Part shown: piece after piece, positions 63,142-64,000 of the stretch | How the letters are laid out: each line of letters begins with the position of its first letter | Numbering within the stretch: position 1 is the stretch's first letter | Origin: Ichthyophis bannanicus | Taxonomy: Eukaryota > Chordata > Amphibia > Gymnophiona > Ichthyophiidae | Direction of reading: 5' to 3' | NCBI GenBank assembly: GCA_033557465.1 | Contig: CM066041.1 | Coordinates: forward strand, 159,253,532 to 159,317,531 | DNA length: 64,000 nt | Translations under genes and position numbers: made by a program | Notes under the pieces: model-generated | Told to the model about the DNA's origin: nothing | Seen by the model: the letters and a program-made list of their open reading frames with translations, nothing else | Databases searched by the model: none

Positions 63142-64000
63142 GAGCTGAGCGTCCGTGCTAGACTGTTGACCTAACCTATTCCTCTCTACCCTTTTTTTTT
63201 TTGTAACCTAAAGACTGACCAGGGGCTCTGATAGGACCGGGGCTGAAAATACTTGAGTGTAGCCCCCCCTGCGCTAACCCCAAGAAAACTGCGCTTTAAA
63301 TAGAAATAACTTAAGCAAAGAAAACAAATGACAAAAAAGGGTCCTAATAGCCCCCCAAACTGGATCCCTTGGGGCTTTTAAATTGCAACCCCGTCAGGCC
63401 TGTTGCACATCGGCCAAGGCCGTGCAAAACCGCCACGCGGCAAAAACCACGCTTTCAAAATGGCTGCGGCTTCTTCAAACGAATTTTGGCGCGAATCGAG
63501 GGAAAAAAGCCCCATAGATATAAAACGTCTGCCCCATAGAGAAAAGGCAGAGGCCAAAGTAGGAAGCCGGATCCCAAAGCCCTGCCAGCCGCGGCGTCGC
63601 CCCAAGCAAACCGGAATGACGTCCACAACGAGGGCCTGCAACACACTGCCGCGATCGCATCAGACGCGGCCCCAGAAGCCGCGGACTGCCGCTCAGCCGA
63701 AATTGAGCTGTGCTCTTGCTGTCTCCGGAGCTCTGCCCCATGCCTTCAAGGGAAAGAGATCAGTGCAGAAAATTAGAGATCCCGGCATGGCAGGGAAAGG
63801 AGTACCTGGCTCTTCAGAACCCCTTTCCCCTTCACATCCAGTTTTGTTTTGTTTTTTTAAAGAAACATGAACCCTTAACAAAAATGGAAAATGTAAAGAT
63901 ACCCAATTGAAATCAATTAAAGCAATTCAAAAAGGAATTTAAAAGAAAGTTAACGAAATTTAGACCCTAACTAGCCTGCTCCTTATTGGTTTCTCCAGTG
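63142..64000 (-). other. DIRS H 5' leader
   Basis: Non-coding leader corresponding to DIRS F 49380-50100: a T-run at 63191-63202, GC-rich middle, a T-run at 63843-63858, then AT-rich. The last bases (CTTATTGGTTTCTCCAGTG) may be the beginning of the 5' ITR, compare GATTGGTCCAGTCTCC in DIRS F, but this cannot be confirmed. Confidence 0.55.

Larger units (their letters stand above)
58150..64000 (-). mobile_element. DIRS H (family 2), 5' end beyond the window
   Basis: 3' tip ATTGAAATTACATTTACC at about 58150, ICR 58610-58700, recombinase, RT-RNase H, Gag and 5' leader. The window stops just before the expected 5' ITR. Closest to DIRS F. The open 671-codon RT frame and nearly open recombinase mark it as young, but it carries disabling changes. 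Confidence 0.9.

Overview
This window looks like a repeat-packed stretch of a vertebrate nuclear genome. A caecilian (gymnophionan amphibian) is my best guess, at low to moderate confidence. The reasons are abundant DIRS-type tyrosine-recombinase retrotransposons next to CR1-type LINEs whose 3' ends carry the GGTCTGACCCAGTATGGC / TTATGTTCTTATG tail, a Tx1/L1-like LINE, hAT-type DNA ends, and SINEs with a CORE-like GGGCAAGTCACTTAACCC segment. I found no host protein-coding gene, rRNA or functional tRNA gene, and no bacterial or CRISPR-like feature. Almost every long open frame belongs to a mobile element or is its antisense shadow.

Layout. 1-2610: CR1-like LINE on the minus strand (endonuclease, SGNH esterase/zinc-finger ORF1, tandem-repeat 5' UTR). 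3208-3303: DIRS reverse-transcriptase scrap. 3304-5456: second CR1-like LINE (+). 5457-9513: DIRS B (+). 9514-12496: DIRS C (-). 13077-28280: DIRS E (-), split by DIRS D (16274-25267, -), which is itself split by a CR1 (about 21655-25010, -). 28281-29837: old repeats ending in an L2/Jockey-type LINE 3' end, which is cut by DIRS A (29838-35485, -) and resumes at 35486. 36071-37435: large fold-back repeat with hammerhead-like motifs in both arms. 38080-39430: two DIRS 3' ends (K and L). 39440-55681: a Tx1/L1-like LINE (+) split by a 13.0-kb hAT-type insertion (41467-54500). Inside that insertion lies a CR1 (-), which is split by DIRS F (44344-50251, -). From 55682 to the right edge a second stack sits in the same Tx1 element: DIRS J, split by DIRS I, split by DIRS H.

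How the parts work together. Each DIRS carries Gag, a reverse transcriptase-RNase H polyprotein with a Dam-methyltransferase-like segment, and a tyrosine recombinase in an overlapping frame. The set is bounded by inverted terminal repeats (ITRs). An internal complementary region (ICR) near the 3' end spells out the junction of the circularised element. Two families are present. Family 1 (A, B, C, D, I, J, L) ends in AGCATAGTTACTCACC. Family 2 (E, F, H, K) ends in a GAAATTAC..TTACCTGGTAA type sequence. F and H are the least decayed; none looks fully competent.

The most interesting observations are: two insertions whose removal rejoins the host element's reading frame (hAT in Tx1, DIRS A in an old LINE); ICRs that match the circle junction; outward-facing consensus 5' splice sites at the 3' tips of both DIRS families; and hammerhead-ribozyme-like cores in the fold-back repeat.
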